Assembly: GCA_003168295.1 (NCBI GenBank)
Contig: PMST01000578.1
Span: forward strand, 7,981-21,320
Length of the DNA stretch: 13,340 nt
Direction of reading: 5' to 3'
Source of the DNA: Actinomycetota bacterium
GTDB taxonomy: Bacteria; Actinomycetota; Actinomycetes; Streptosporangiales; Streptosporangiaceae
The notes below the pieces were generated by a model, which was not told where the DNA came from, searched no databases, and saw nothing but the letters and a program-made list of their open reading frames with translations. The translations under genes and the position numbers were made by a program. Positions 13,310 through 13,340 of this stretch are shown piece by piece; the first letter of the stretch is position 1, and each line of letters opens with the position of its first letter.

Positions 13310-13340
13310 ATGTCGTCAGTCGGGCCGATCTGGGCCGCCG

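Overview
The window is about 70% G+C. Its ORFs show strong third-position G/C bias, GTG starts are frequent, and several genes appear to be leaderless. The families present (a LAL-type LuxR regulator, an Xre/methionine aminopeptidase pair, a TetR/CapK-like ligase pair) point to a high-GC actinomycete. I cannot name a genus. No rRNA, tRNA, CRISPR array, transposase, integrase or replication origin was seen.

Layout. (1) 1-1728: 3' part of a KdpD-like sensor protein that has no histidine kinase. It carries a universal-stress domain, then a second, degenerate KdpD N-terminal domain with a lost Walker A lysine, then a second universal-stress domain. (2) 1729-1999: a gap between convergent genes holding an AT-rich island with a 12-bp palindrome, a long near-perfect hairpin and a run of G-tracts. 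(3) 2000-3100: a small Xre-type regulator divergent from a type I methionine aminopeptidase, sharing one dyad-symmetric operator. (4) 3120-5174: an autoregulated-looking TetR regulator translationally coupled to a phenylacetate-CoA-ligase/CapK-like adenylating enzyme. (5) 5219-5986: a PAP2-family membrane phosphatase whose 3' end overlaps (6) a convergent short-chain dehydrogenase, 5943-6716. (7) 6777-7773: a small conserved-looking protein followed by a class I glutamine amidotransferase. (8) 7824-8270: a PaaI-type hotdog thioesterase on the minus strand. (9) 8400-9503: a mandelate-racemase-like enolase-superfamily enzyme. (10) 9525-12341: a large LAL-type LuxR ATPase regulator on the minus strand. 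(11) 12449-13309: an alpha/beta hydrolase divergent from it.

How the genes relate. The window is a mosaic of short transcription units, not one pathway. Three are regulator-target pairs by layout: Xre with MetAP, TetR with the CapK-like ligase, and LAL regulator with alpha/beta hydrolase. The dyads in the Xre/MetAP and TetR promoters share ATACC/GGTAT half-sites. Several starts (Xre, TetR, PAP2, hydrolase; less clearly thioesterase and LAL) lie 6-7 nt after a -10-like hexamer with no Shine-Dalgarno sequence, so leaderless mRNAs are likely.

The strongest candidates for something new are the kinase-less tandem KdpD/USP protein with a disabled P-loop, and the mandelate-racemase-like enzyme, which keeps every catalytic residue except the second catalytic lysine, which is Arg. 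No complete, clearly undescribed multi-gene system is evident.
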